A DNA stretch of 40,170 bases, taken from positions 1-40,170 of IMG/VR virus record IMGVR_UViG_3300015262_000017, one strand, 5' to 3'. Source of the DNA: a virus. The translations under genes were made by a program, and so were the position numbers. The notes under the pieces were generated by a model, which saw only the letters and a list, made by a program, of their open reading frames with translations, was not told the origin of the DNA and did no database searches. How positions within the stretch are numbered: the stretch's first letter is position 1; each line of letters starts with the position of its first letter. Of this stretch, positions 13,783 to 22,055 are shown piece by piece.

Positions 13783-14217
13783 ATGAGCGCACTTCCCAGT
13801 GAGGCGGCTGCACGCGTCGAGTATCCGATGGCCGATGGCCTGCTGTTCTATTTCCCTGCCGCGCTGGCCTGGGTATCGCGTTGCAGCAAGGTCGGCAACG
13901 ACCAGCATAATCCAGGCGAGAAGCTTCATTGGGCGATGGACAAGTCGACCGACCACGCGAACAAGATCATCCGCCACCTGTTGGAAGTCGGCACCGATGA
14001 CGCCGACGGCATCCCGCATTCGGTGAAGGTCGCATGGCGTGCGCTGGCACTGGCGCAAGAGGATCTGATGGCGCGCAAGGGTGCGCCGATGCCGCGGAAT
14101 GGGCGGATGGGCGCGGTGAAGTCGTTCGACGCGATGGACTTCGTGCGCATGGCTTGCACTGGACGCCAACCACCCAACTGCGACTTCGCCCGCGACGACC
14201 AGGCGAGCGGGCTGTGA
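13783..14217 (+). CDS. DUF5664 / dATP-dGTP diphosphohydrolase-like protein
   Basis: 144 aa. The core resembles the phage dATP/dGTP diphosphohydrolase N-terminal family (DUF5664): YFPAALAWVSRCSKVGNDQH, then HWAMDKSTDHANKIIRHLLE, then a helix with AWRALALAQEDL. The histidine and acidic residues in NDQHNPGEKLHWAMDKSTDH are the likely metal or phosphate contacts. In some phages such enzymes clear dATP/dGTP, in a few for aminoadenine genomes; no PurZ is visible here, so general nucleotide control is more likely. Confidence 0.65.
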   Translation: MSALPSEAAARVEYPMADGLLFYFPAALAWVSRCSKVGNDQHNPGEKLHWAMDKSTDHANKIIRHLLEVGTDDADGIPHSVKVAWRALALAQEDLMARKGAPMPRNGRMGAVKSFDAMDFVRMACTGRQPPNCDFARDDQASGL

Positions 14218-15311
14218 TCTGTCCGAAGTGCGGCGCAGAGGGCGCAACGCGTAACGGGAATGGGCGCGGCCGCTGCTTGGCATCCGGCAGCATCCATACC
14301 TTCACGCTTCCGCCCGCCTCACTGACCCAGCCCGACAACCTGCCCGACGGCGTCAAGCTGCGCGGTACGTCAACGCTGACCGACATCCGCACCGGTGAGA
14401 CGGTGCTGCAGTGGGTCAAGACGACGGCGGACGACGCCAAGCGCGAAGCGGCGATCCTCGCCAGCATCAAGGCCCTCGCCGAGAGCATCAAGCCAGTCAA
14501 GGCGCAGCGCGCACCGGCGCGCACCGTCGATGACCTGGCGAATCTGTACGTCGTCACCGACTACCACCTGGGCATGCTGAGCTGGCCCGAGGAAACCGGC
14601 GACGATTGGAACCTGGACATTGCCGAGAACATGCTGGTCGATTGGTTCGGCGCGGCGATCGCGCAGAGCCCGGATGCTGAGCTCGGCATCTTCTGCCAGT
14701 TGGGCGACTTCCTGCACTTCGATGGCCTGGACGCGGTGACGCCGGCCAGCAAGCATCTGCTGGACGCCGACACGCGGTTCCAGAAGATCGTGCGTGTGGC
14801 CATCCGCGCCATTCGCCGGGTGATCGGGATGCTGCTGGCCAAGCATGCGCGGGTGATCGTGATCATGGCCGAAGGCAACCACGACACGGCGTCAAGTATC
14901 TGGCTGCGCGAGCTGCTGGCGGCGCTGTATGCCGACGAGCCGCGCATCACGGTCGACGTGAACCCGGATCCGTACTACTGCGTAGAGCATGGCAAGACGG
15001 CGCTGTTCTTCCACCACGGCCACAAGCACAAGATGGCCGGCATCGACGCGGTGTTTGCGGCGAAGTTCCGCGAGGTGTTCGGCCGGACCAAGTACGCCTT
15101 CGCGCACATGGGTCACCTGCATCACATCGACGTGAAAGAGACGAGCCTCATGGTTGTCGAGCAGCACCGAACGCTGGCCGCCAAGGATGCCTATGCGTCG
15201 CGCGGCGGCTGGATGAGCGATCGCGACGCACAGGTGATCACGTACAGCAAGGAATGGGGCAAGGTCGGGAGCGTGGTGGTCAGTGCGCGCATGTTGGAGA
15301 AGGCCGCGTGA
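14214..15311 (+). CDS. calcineurin-like metallophosphoesterase with N-terminal zinc ribbon
   Basis: 365 aa from GTG 14214 (GTGA overlap). The N-terminus MICPKCGAEGATRN with a later C21 resembles a zinc ribbon. Metallophosphoesterase motifs are in order: VTDYHLG (D116, H118), QLGDFLHF (D165), AEGNHD (N222, H223, D224), HHGHKH (267-272) and HMGHLHH (300-304). Substrates in this family include nucleic acids and nucleotides. A role in phage DNA processing or in removing signalling nucleotides is possible; the sequence does not decide. Confidence 0.85.
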   Translation: MICPKCGAEGATRNGNGRGRCLASGSIHTFTLPPASLTQPDNLPDGVKLRGTSTLTDIRTGETVLQWVKTTADDAKREAAILASIKALAESIKPVKAQRAPARTVDDLANLYVVTDYHLGMLSWPEETGDDWNLDIAENMLVDWFGAAIAQSPDAELGIFCQLGDFLHFDGLDAVTPASKHLLDADTRFQKIVRVAIRAIRRVIGMLLAKHARVIVIMAEGNHDTASSIWLRELLAALYADEPRITVDVNPDPYYCVEHGKTALFFHHGHKHKMAGIDAVFAAKFREVFGRTKYAFAHMGHLHHIDVKETSLMVVEQHRTLAAKDAYASRGGWMSDRDAQVITYSKEWGKVGSVVVSARMLEKAA

Positions 15312-15679
15312 AGCAACCACCGAAGGTGCGGATGCGCTCCGCCGATCCGCTGCAGGACTACTACCGCGACAGGGATGGAAATCGTTACTGCGTCGCGCGG
15401 TTGCTAGATGACACGAAAGACCTTCCCGTGTTCGACTTGCCCGTTGCCGCGCTAGACCTGTCGTCGATGATTTGGGACGACTGCAACATGTTCGCGCTGG
15501 CGTTCCACGTCAAGAAGTGCGTGGACGCTGATCTACGCTATCCGATCCTGTTGGACTGGAACGGCGGTGTTGCGGACGGCAGGCACCGAATCATCAAGGC
15601 GATCATGGACGGCAAGCGCACGATCAAGGCGCGGCGCATGTATTGGAAGCCTGATCCCGACTCGAAGGCCGAACAGTGA
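15308..15679 (+). CDS. ParB/Srx-fold-like phage protein
   Basis: 123 aa from GTG 15308. The core LLDWNGGVADGRHRIIKAIM followed by TIKARRM resembles the DGRHR signature of ParB-N/sulfiredoxin-like domains, which can bind nucleotides or cut DNA. The N-terminal part has DYYRDRDGNRYCVARLLD. It is coupled on both sides by 4-base overlaps to the phosphoesterase and the HExxH protein. The family call rests mainly on the DGRHR block. Confidence 0.55.
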   Translation: MKQPPKVRMRSADPLQDYYRDRDGNRYCVARLLDDTKDLPVFDLPVAALDLSSMIWDDCNMFALAFHVKKCVDADLRYPILLDWNGGVADGRHRIIKAIMDGKRTIKARRMYWKPDPDSKAEQ

Positions 15680-16263
15680 CCACCGACCAGATCGTCGCCG
15701 AGATCACGCGGCGTGCTTGGAGCTTTGGCGTCTCTGTGTTGTTGGCGCCTGGAGACAGCGTTCCTTTCGATGACGGTTTGCGGTGTGCCGGCTACTTCAG
15801 TGGCGACGACACGCAGCCAATGCTGGTCGTGGCCAAGGGCTCAAGTCGTTGGCTCGGCACGCTTCTGCACGAATACAGCCACCTGACGCAGTGGGCCGAG
15901 GGCGCGCCGGTGTGGAAAGCTAGTGAGAATGTCCAATGGCCGGCATGGATAGCCGGCAAGAAAGTGCGCGGAGTGCGGAAACACCTCGCAAACTCCCGCG
16001 AGCTTGAGGCTGATTGCGAACGGCGCGCGGTTCGGTTGATGCGTGAGCTGGATGCGCCAATCGACATCGAGCAGTACATACGCGGCGCCAATGCTTACGT
16101 GCACTTTTACAACATCGTCGCAGAGAAGCGGCGCTGGTGTTCGCCAGAGCGTAGGCCATACGACATGCCCAGCGTGCTCGCTGCGGCCAATCCGACACTG
16201 GACAGTGATTACTCCAAGACGCCGAAGGCACTACGCGCGGCGCTGATGGAGTGCGTCCAGTGA
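15676..16263 (+). CDS. HExxH zinc metallopeptidase-like protein
   Basis: 195 aa from GTG 15676. LLHEYSHLTQW carries the HExxH motif (H65, E66, H69), and RELEADCERRAV (E109-E111) supplies a plausible third zinc ligand, as in ImmA/IrrE-type peptidases. There is no signal peptide or membrane span, so it is cytoplasmic. ImmA-like enzymes cleave phage or mobile-element repressors; here it could act on a repressor or a host factor. It sits just before lysis. Confidence 0.65.
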   Translation: MTTDQIVAEITRRAWSFGVSVLLAPGDSVPFDDGLRCAGYFSGDDTQPMLVVAKGSSRWLGTLLHEYSHLTQWAEGAPVWKASENVQWPAWIAGKKVRGVRKHLANSRELEADCERRAVRLMRELDAPIDIEQYIRGANAYVHFYNIVAEKRRWCSPERRPYDMPSVLAAANPTLDSDYSKTPKALRAALMECVQ

Positions 16264-16307
16264 CCATCACCCAACCGCGGCGCAAGCCCGCACGCAAGGG
16301 CTAAGCC

Positions 16308-16511
16308 ATGCGCGACGACATCGGACAATTCCGACACTTCGACAACTTCAACGGCGCGGTTGCGCTCTCTTTCTTCGGGGCGACTGTGGCCGGCTGGTCT
16401 ATCAATGAATGGGCCGCGCTCGCCGCGCTGTCGTACTCCCTGCTGCTCATCGCGCAAAAGGTCTGGCAGTTCGTGCGCTGGCTGAAGCCCAAGCCGCCCG
16501 CGCTGCCATGA
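16308..16511 (+). CDS. holin
   Basis: 67 aa. MRDDIGQFRHFDNFNGAVAL leads into two hydrophobic spans (about 17-30 and 34-50), and the tail is short and basic (FVRWLKPKPPALP). The stop overlaps the lysozyme ATG by 4 bases. Size, topology and position define a small holin or pinholin that triggers lysis. A 14-codon GTG-started ORF (16260-16304) in the gap upstream is too short to call. Confidence 0.8.
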   Translation: MRDDIGQFRHFDNFNGAVALSFFGATVAGWSINEWAALAALSYSLLLIAQKVWQFVRWLKPKPPALP

Positions 16512-16978
16512 ATGGCAAGCAGACCGCGAGCGGCGCGAGCGTGATGGGCCTGGTTGTACTGATGGCGGCGTGGTTCATCCAGCCGGCAGAGAACACGGTG
16601 CCGGTGGCGTATCGCGACGTGGCGCAAGTGGTAACTGCGTGCACCGGACACACCGAGCCCGGCCTGAAGGTCGGCGTCGACTACAGCGCGAGCTGCGCCA
16701 AGTGGCTGGCCAGCGACATCGGCAAGGCCGCGACCGGCGTGCAGGCATGCGTGCATGCGCCGATGCGATCGTATGAGTGGGCGGCCTACACGTCGCTCGC
16801 GTTCAACATCGGCGTGCCGGCGTTCTGCCGATCGAGCATTGCGCGCAAGGCGAACGCAGGCGACACCGCGGGCGCATGCGCCGCTATCGAACTCTACGTG
16901 TACGCGGGCGGTAAGCGCGTGCAAGGGCTGGCCAACCGTCGTGCGGGTGAGCGCGCGCTTTGTGAGGGCAGGACGTGA
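16508..16978 (+). CDS. endolysin, GH24 lysozyme with SAR-type N-terminus
   Basis: 156 aa muramidase. The N-terminal hydrophobic segment (about 10-24, ASVMGLVVLMAAWFI) is a signal-arrest-release anchor candidate rather than a cleaved signal. The catalytic E-8-D-5-T spacing is exact: E28, D37, T43, followed by CTGHT. The Cys-rich body suits disulfide control of activation in the periplasm. A SAR endolysin needs only a pinholin-type holin, consistent with the upstream gene. Confidence 0.85.
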   Translation: MNGKQTASGASVMGLVVLMAAWFIQPAENTVPVAYRDVAQVVTACTGHTEPGLKVGVDYSASCAKWLASDIGKAATGVQACVHAPMRSYEWAAYTSLAFNIGVPAFCRSSIARKANAGDTAGACAAIELYVYAGGKRVQGLANRRAGERALCEGRT

Positions 16979-17190
16979 AGATTCGCTTCAATAAATCGTT
17001 CGCACACTTCAATCCTGATCTTCACCCACTGCATGGGCCGCAAATATGGCCGTGGTGGAGGATCGTTTCCTTTGGGCCTGTCCCATTGGCCGTTTATGCG
17101 CCTAGCACTGCCTACCGACTGTGGGTGTACACACGCTGGGGCTCCTGTTACTTCGAAGTGTTTTTTGATCGCCGCGGTGCCACGCCATGA
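16975..17190 (+). CDS. hypothetical protein in lysis cassette, 71 aa (GTG start)
   Basis: MKIRFNKSFAHFNPDLHPLH leads into an aromatic, weakly hydrophobic region (WPWWRIVSFGPVPLAVYAP) and then WVYTRWGSCYFEVFFDRR. It is unusually rich in Trp, Phe and Tyr and may associate with the membrane. It is coupled to the lysozyme stop and to the next mini-ORF by 4-base overlaps. Not recognised. Confidence 0.55.
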   Translation: MKIRFNKSFAHFNPDLHPLHGPQIWPWWRIVSFGPVPLAVYAPSTAYRLWVYTRWGSCYFEVFFDRRGATP

Positions 17191-17279
17191 CCGCCATCAA
17201 GGTTCTGCTCGTCCTCGCCGCGCTCGCCTTCGGCCTCTATGTCGCCTGCTCTGGCAGCGGCCCGGACGCGCCGGCATGA
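17187..17279 (+). CDS. 30-aa membrane peptide in lysis cassette
   Basis: It begins MTAIKVLLVLAALAFGLYVA and is followed by CSGSGPDAPA: a single hydrophobic segment then a Cys, resembling a tiny lipoprotein, though the box before Cys is not canonical. It overlaps both neighbours by 4 bases. It may aid lysis timing; support is the overlap chain and the membrane segment. Confidence 0.45.
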   Translation: MTAIKVLLVLAALAFGLYVACSGSGPDAPA

Positions 17280-17746
17280 CTCGCTATCTGCTGATCGCCC
17301 TGGCCGTGCTGGCGGTCACGGCCGGCATGCTCGCCATGCATTTTCGCGGGGCTGCCGCTATTTCCGCTGCTGGGAGGGTGGCAGCGGAGCAAAGAGCCGA
17401 CGGGCTGGCTGCCGACCTGAAGCAATCCGAGGCCGCGCGCGCTCACGAACACGCCGAGGCGTTGCGCTTCCAAGGCATCGCCGATCAATACGAACAGGAC
17501 AAGACCAATGCTGAAGCCAATGCAAGCAAGCTTGCTGCTGATCTGCGCGCTGAGCGTGTGCGCTTGCGCCCCATCTGGCGTTGTCCGGCCGCCCGTGTGC
17601 CCGGTGTTGCAGCCAGTGCCGGCAAGCCTGATGCAAGCACCGAAGACCGAAGCGAAAGTGCGGCACGAGTTGTTCGAGCCGCCGCAGAAGCCGACGCCCA
17701 AATCCGCGCCCTCCAATCCATCTTGACCGCCGAGCGCAACCCATGA
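17276..17746 (+). CDS. Rz: i-spanin Rz
   Basis: 156 aa. The N-terminal transmembrane anchor (about 4-20, YLLIALAVLAVTAGMLA) is followed by a long Ala/Glu/Arg-rich coiled coil (about 33-105) that would span the periplasm. The gene follows the endolysin and contains a complete Rz1-like gene in another frame, the hallmark of two-component spanins. It helps fuse inner and outer membranes at the end of lysis. Confidence 0.8.
   Translation: MTRYLLIALAVLAVTAGMLAMHFRGAAAISAAGRVAAEQRADGLAADLKQSEAARAHEHAEALRFQGIADQYEQDKTNAEANASKLAADLRAERVRLRPIWRCPAARVPGVAASAGKPDASTEDRSESAARVVRAAAEADAQIRALQSILTAERNP
17508..17726 (+). CDS. Rz1: o-spanin lipoprotein Rz1, nested in Rz
   Basis: 72 aa wholly inside Rz in the +1 frame. 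The signal sequence MLKPMQASLLLICALSVCAC has a lipobox region around ALSVC/AC. The mature part is short and proline-rich (PPVCPVLQPVPASLMQAPK and PPQKPTPKSAPSNPS), typical of Rz1. It would be anchored in the outer membrane and bind the Rz C-terminus. Embedded arrangements like this are well known. Confidence 0.8.
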   Translation: MLKPMQASLLLICALSVCACAPSGVVRPPVCPVLQPVPASLMQAPKTEAKVRHELFEPPQKPTPKSAPSNPS

Positions 17747-17949
17747 TCGAACGCCTGCGCGCTGCCTGGGCCGCCCTCTGTGGCGGCCTTGTGCTTTCCG
17801 GCCACGGCTGGGTGGTGGTGTTCAAGTCCGGCGACGGCACGCACACCGTGCGCTGGGACCACATCAAGACCGACGAGGCCGCGACGCTGCTGTATCAGGC
17901 CGCCGACTCGATGGTCGACCGCATCAACGGGCATTCAACGATTCACTGA
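17743..17949 (+). CDS. hypothetical phage protein, 68 aa
   Basis: It begins MIERLRAAWAALCGGLVLSG, then has beta-like GWVVVFKSGDGTHTVRW, then a helix (DEAATLLYQAADSMVDRINGH). It lies between the spanins and the small terminase. Its ATG overlaps the Rz stop. It is not recognised; it is a compact soluble protein of unknown role. Confidence 0.6.
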   Translation: MIERLRAAWAALCGGLVLSGHGWVVVFKSGDGTHTVRWDHIKTDEAATLLYQAADSMVDRINGHSTIH

Positions 17950-17950
17950 C

Positions 17951-18280
17951 ATGACGACGAAAGACACCGAAAAGCACAAGAACGAAAAGACGTGGGAGCC
18001 CGGCCAGTCCGGCAACCCTGGCGGCCGCTCGCCGCGCGTGGGGCCGAATGGAGAGACTGTGGCGCAGTTGGCGCGGGCGCATACCGAGACGGCGATCAAT
18101 GCGCTGGTCGAGGTGTGCAACGACAAGGCGCACCCGCAGCGCGTTGCCGCCGCCAATGGCCTACTCGACCGCGGCTGGGGCAAGCCGAAAGAATCGGTGG
18201 ACATCGACGCGAACGTGAAAGGCTCCGGCGTGCCGATTATCCAGATCGTGCGCCTGCCTGCAGTCGATGACGCGGATTGA
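17951..18280 (+). CDS. DUF5681 / small terminase subunit-like protein
   Basis: 109 aa. WEPGQSGNPGGRSPRVG is the DUF5681 signature. A helical segment follows (VAQLARAHTETAINALVEVC, then AHPQRVAAANGLLDRGWGKP), close to other small-terminase-like phage proteins. It directly precedes and overlaps the large terminase gene by 14 bases, so it is probably the DNA-recognising packaging subunit. A classical HTH is not obvious. Confidence 0.75.
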   Translation: MTTKDTEKHKNEKTWEPGQSGNPGGRSPRVGPNGETVAQLARAHTETAINALVEVCNDKAHPQRVAAANGLLDRGWGKPKESVDIDANVKGSGVPIIQIVRLPAVDDAD

Positions 18281-19511
18281 ATTAACCGCGCCACAATTCG
18301 ATTTCGTCACCGCCGAGGATCAATTCCCCGCGATGGTTGCCGGCTTCGGTTCTGGCAAGACGCACGCGGCCATCATCCGCGCGCTCGCCAAGAAGCTGCA
18401 GTACCCCGGCCAGAACGTCGCGTACTACCTGCCGACTTACGATCTGGTGCGGCGCATCGGCTTTCCGCGCTTCGCTGAAACGCTCGAAGGCATGGGCGTG
18501 CCGTACAAGACGAACAAGGCGGACGCGGTCATAGCGGTAGAGGGTGCGGGGGAGATCATTTTCCGCACGATGGATACGCCGGAACGCATCATCGGCTATG
18601 AGGTGGCGGACTCGATCGCCGACGAGCTTGATACGCTGAAAGAGGAACAGGCGCGCGACGTCTGGACCAAGATCATTTCCCGCAACCGGCAGAAGAAACC
18701 GGACGGCAGCTTGAACACGGTCGGCGTGGCGACCACGCCCGAGGGCTTCCGGTTCGTGTACGACCGCTGGAAGCGCAACCCGGTCGATGGCTACCGGATC
18801 ATCAAGGCGTCGACCATGTCGAACGCTGCGAACCTGCCGCCCGGCTACATCGACAGCTTGCGCGCGTCGTATCCGTCGAACCTGCTGGCCGCGTACCTGG
18901 ACGGCGAGTTCGTCAACCTGGTGGCCGGTTCGGTCTATGCCGAGTTCGACCGCCACAAGAACGCCAGCACCGAAACGATCCAGCCGGCCGAGGCGTTGCA
19001 TGTCGGCATGGATTTCAACGTCGGCAAGATGAGCGCGGCCGTTCATGTGCTGCGCGGTGACGACCCGCACGCGGTGCTTGAGTACACGCGGGTGATGGAC
19101 ACGCCAGCCATGTGTGCGCTGCTGAACTCGCGGCACGCCGGCCATCCGATCATCGTCTATCCCGATGCGAGCGGGCAGAGCCGCAAGAGCAACAACGCGA
19201 GCGAGTCCGATCTGTCGATCTTGCGGGCGGCCGGGTTCAGCGTGCGAGTCAACGCCACCAACCCGCGCGTCAAGGATCGCGTGTTGTCGGTGTGCGCGAT
19301 GGTCAACAAGGACGGCGCGAGGCGCTACCGCATCAACCCGGAAACCTGCCCCGAACTCGTCGAGAGCTTGGAGAAACAGGCGTACGACAAGAACGGCGAG
19401 CCGGACAAGTCCGGCGGACTCGATCACATCATTGACGCGGCCGGCTACTTCATCGCCTACCGCTACCCGATCCAGCGCCGTATCGCGCTCGTTCAACCGC
19501 TGAGAATCTAA
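18267..19511 (+). CDS. terminase large subunit
   Basis: 414 aa packaging motor. Walker A GFGSGKT (26-32) and Walker B with DE (119-120, ADELD) form the ATPase. The nuclease domain has GMDFNVG (D249), YPDASG (D300) and LDHIIDAAGY (D386, D390) as metal ligands. It threads phage DNA into the prohead and cuts it. All key residues are present. It overlaps the small terminase gene and is followed within 4 bases by the portal gene. Confidence 0.93.
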   Translation: MTRIELTAPQFDFVTAEDQFPAMVAGFGSGKTHAAIIRALAKKLQYPGQNVAYYLPTYDLVRRIGFPRFAETLEGMGVPYKTNKADAVIAVEGAGEIIFRTMDTPERIIGYEVADSIADELDTLKEEQARDVWTKIISRNRQKKPDGSLNTVGVATTPEGFRFVYDRWKRNPVDGYRIIKASTMSNAANLPPGYIDSLRASYPSNLLAAYLDGEFVNLVAGSVYAEFDRHKNASTETIQPAEALHVGMDFNVGKMSAAVHVLRGDDPHAVLEYTRVMDTPAMCALLNSRHAGHPIIVYPDASGQSRKSNNASESDLSILRAAGFSVRVNATNPRVKDRVLSVCAMVNKDGARRYRINPETCPELVESLEKQAYDKNGEPDKSGGLDHIIDAAGYFIAYRYPIQRRIALVQPLRI

Positions 19512-19514
19512 ATC

Positions 19515-20927
19515 ATGGCCCTTGCTGTTCACGAATGCTCGCCGGCAATCTCCGCGCTGGCGATCGAGTGGTGTGTCGCCGAGGCGCTTATGGGCGGAAC
19601 ACCGGCCATGCGACGCGCGGGCAAGGCGCATTTGCCGCAATGGCCGGCGGAAGAGTTGGCCGCGTACAACGCGCGCCTGTCCACGGCGACGCTGTTTCCG
19701 GCGTATCGGCGCACAGTGGGCGTGATGGCAGGCAAGCCGTTCAGCAAGGAGCTGACGCTGTCGGCCGATACGCCGGCCAGCATCCAGACCTGGGCCGAGG
19801 ACATCGACCAGCAGGGCGTCAGCCTGCACGCCTGGGCGGCCGATGCGTTCCACGAGACCGTTGCGTATGGCCTGGATGGCGTGTTGATCGACTACCCAGC
19901 CGTGCCGACGGGCAAGGGCCGAACCGTCGCCCAAGTCGAAGCCAGCGGCGCGCGTCCGTACTTCGTGCACATCAAGCATCACCAGATTCTCGGCTGGCGC
20001 GCGGCCGTACAGGGCGGCAAGATGCGCCTCACGCAATTGCGCATCGTCGAGGCGGTTGAGGAAGAGGACGGCGCGTTCGGCGTAACGTGCGTGCCGCAGG
20101 TGCGCGTACTGTTTCCTGGCGGCTGGCAGACGTGGCGCGAGATCGCCGGCAAGGGCTGGCAGATGTATACCAGCGGCCGTACCACGCTGAGCGACATCCC
20201 GTTCGTGCCTTTCTACGGCCGCCGCGCGGGGTTCATGATCGGCGAGCCGGCGCTGCTCGATCTGGCCTACCTCAACGTCAAGCACTGGCAGAGCCAGAGC
20301 GATCAGGACACGATTTTGCACGCCGCGCGGGTGCCGATTCTCACCATCGCCGGCATCGACGAAATGCCTCAGTTGGCGATTGGCGGGTCCACTGCGATCA
20401 ATCTCGGCAGAAATCCCGACGCCAAGATTCTGTGGGTCGAACACACCGGCGCCGCTATCGAGGCCGGAGCAAAGTCCCTCGCCGCGCTGGAAGAACAGAT
20501 GATCCAGACCGGCGCCGAGTTGCTGGTCAAGAAGCCCGGCCAGCGCACCGCCGCGGAGTCGAACAACGACGCCGAGGGCAACAAGTGCGACCTGCAGCGC
20601 ATGGCCGAAGGGTTCGAGGACGCGCTCGACCAGGCGCTGTGGTTCATGGCGCAATACGCGCGCCTGCCATCCGCCGGCAAGGTGTCGCTGTTCAAGGACT
20701 ACGGCGCGGCCACATTGAGCGATGCCAGCGCGACGCTGGTCAAAGACCTGAACATGGCCGGCATCGTGACGAAGTCGACCGTGATCGAGGAAATGAAGCG
20801 CCGCGGCGTGCTGTCGTCGGACATTGACACCGAGACAGAGATTGCCGCCGCCGAGGCTGAGGGCCCGCCGCTGGGCGGGTTGGGGGTGCCGCCAGAGGTA
20901 GGATCGGCCACGAGCGTGGCGGGCTGA
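19515..20927 (+). CDS. portal protein (DUF4055 type)
   Basis: 470 aa. The pattern AYNARLSTATLFPAYRRTVG, then WAEDIDQQGVSLHAWA, then SDIPFVPFYGRRAG and LDLAYLNVKHWQSQSDQDTI, is that of DUF4055 phage portals. Position between terminase and minor head protein agrees. It would form the dodecameric DNA gate at the prohead vertex. The C-terminal 30 residues are Gly/Pro rich and poorly ordered. Confidence 0.88.
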   Translation: MALAVHECSPAISALAIEWCVAEALMGGTPAMRRAGKAHLPQWPAEELAAYNARLSTATLFPAYRRTVGVMAGKPFSKELTLSADTPASIQTWAEDIDQQGVSLHAWAADAFHETVAYGLDGVLIDYPAVPTGKGRTVAQVEASGARPYFVHIKHHQILGWRAAVQGGKMRLTQLRIVEAVEEEDGAFGVTCVPQVRVLFPGGWQTWREIAGKGWQMYTSGRTTLSDIPFVPFYGRRAGFMIGEPALLDLAYLNVKHWQSQSDQDTILHAARVPILTIAGIDEMPQLAIGGSTAINLGRNPDAKILWVEHTGAAIEAGAKSLAALEEQMIQTGAELLVKKPGQRTAAESNNDAEGNKCDLQRMAEGFEDALDQALWFMAQYARLPSAGKVSLFKDYGAATLSDASATLVKDLNMAGIVTKSTVIEEMKRRGVLSSDIDTETEIAAAEAEGPPLGGLGVPPEVGSATSVAG

Positions 20928-20928
20928 T

Positions 20929-22023
20929 ATGCCAGCCACCGCCAGCGAGCTCCTACAAGATGACGCGATCAACCACGCGCACGACCTGCACCGCTTCAGT
21001 GTGGGTGTGGTGCAGCGGATGATCGCGGTCTTGAACCGGGCCGATGCGTCGCTCATGGCGCAGCTCACCGAGGCGCTGATGCGCCTTGAGCGTGAGAGCT
21101 TCACCGTTGCGCGCCTGGAGGCGGTGCTGGACAGCGTTCGCCGCGTCAACGCGGATGCCTACGCCGCTGTGCTGGACGCGCTACAGCCCGAGATTAAAGG
21201 GCTCGCACGCGTCGAAGCCGCAGCACAAACAAGCGCGTTCAAGGGTGCGATCCCGTCCGTGGTGCAGATCCAGTTTCCGGTTGCCGGGATCAGCGCTGAA
21301 CAGGTCTATGCCGCAGCCCTCTCGCGGCCGTTTCAGGGGCGCTTGCTGAAGGATTGGGCGGCCAACCTGGAACAGAGCCGCCTAGGCATGATCCGCAACA
21401 CCGTGCGCGCCGGCTTCGTCGAGGGCCAGACCACGGCCGAGATCATCCAGAAAGTGCGCGGAACGCGTGCGCTCAAGTACGCCGACGGCCTGCTTAACAA
21501 GCCGCGGCACGAGCTGGCTGCCGTGGTACAGACCGCCTTGAGCCATACCGCGCAAACGGCGCGCGCCGTGATGACGGACGCGAACGCCGACCTCATCAAA
21601 GCGACCCGCTGGGTGTCGACGCTGGACACGCGCACCAGCCCGCAGTGCCGCATCCGCGACGGCCTGACCTACACGCCGCACGACCACAAGCCGATCGGGC
21701 ACAAGATCCCGTGGGGCGATGGGCCGGGGCGGCTGCATTTCAATTGCCGGTCGGTGAGCGTGCCGGTTTTGAAGTCATGGAGGGAGCTTGGAATCCACAT
21801 CGACGACATGACGCCGGGCACGCGCGCGAGCATGGACGGTCAGGTTCCGGCCGACCTTACGTACAAGGAGTGGTTCGCCAAGCAGAGCGCAGCCCGGCAG
21901 GAGGAAATCCTCGGGCCGGCGCGCTATGCGCTGATGCAGAAGGGCAAGGTGTCACTGGACTCGTTCTACAACGACCGCGGCCGCTGGTTGAGCCTGGCGG
22001 AGCTGGAAAAGCGGTTGCCTTGA
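20929..22023 (+). CDS. minor head protein (Mu gpF / SPP1 gp7-like)
   Basis: 364 aa. The C-terminal third shows the conserved block RWVSTLDTRTSPQCRIRDGL, then HKIPWGDGPGRLHFNCRS, with the Cys/His residues of the phage Mu F-like domain. The N-terminal two-thirds are helical. Such proteins sit near the portal and may be injected or assist genome release. It follows the portal by one base. Confidence 0.88.
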   Translation: MPATASELLQDDAINHAHDLHRFSVGVVQRMIAVLNRADASLMAQLTEALMRLERESFTVARLEAVLDSVRRVNADAYAAVLDALQPEIKGLARVEAAAQTSAFKGAIPSVVQIQFPVAGISAEQVYAAALSRPFQGRLLKDWAANLEQSRLGMIRNTVRAGFVEGQTTAEIIQKVRGTRALKYADGLLNKPRHELAAVVQTALSHTAQTARAVMTDANADLIKATRWVSTLDTRTSPQCRIRDGLTYTPHDHKPIGHKIPWGDGPGRLHFNCRSVSVPVLKSWRELGIHIDDMTPGTRASMDGQVPADLTYKEWFAKQSAARQEEILGPARYALMQKGKVSLDSFYNDRGRWLSLAELEKRLP

Positions 22024-22055
22024 CTTCATCCGCCGACCTGTAATCATTCCCCAAG
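22020..22055 (+). repeat. second copy of the TTGACTTCATCC element
   Basis: TTGACTTCATCC followed by GC, CCTG, ATC, TT, CCCA and GATG spacing matches the copy at 13568 onward. The similarity runs into the first codons of the next gene. It fills the gap between the minor head gene and the zinc-ribbon gene. It could be a regulatory or leader element; no convincing -10 box is seen. Confidence 0.5.

Noticed and set aside
13483-14283. 266-residue minus-strand frame over the terminator region
   Set aside because: It crosses the terminator and the DUF5664 gene and has no recognisable domain.
16260-16304. 14-codon GTG ORF before the holin
   Set aside because: Overlap with the upstream stop is suggestive, but the peptide is too short to support.
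18282-21149. 955-residue open frame on the minus strand
   Set aside because: It is antisense to the terminase and portal genes, whose motifs and order are clear. Its Arg/His/Ala-rich composition is the usual mirror of GC-rich coding.
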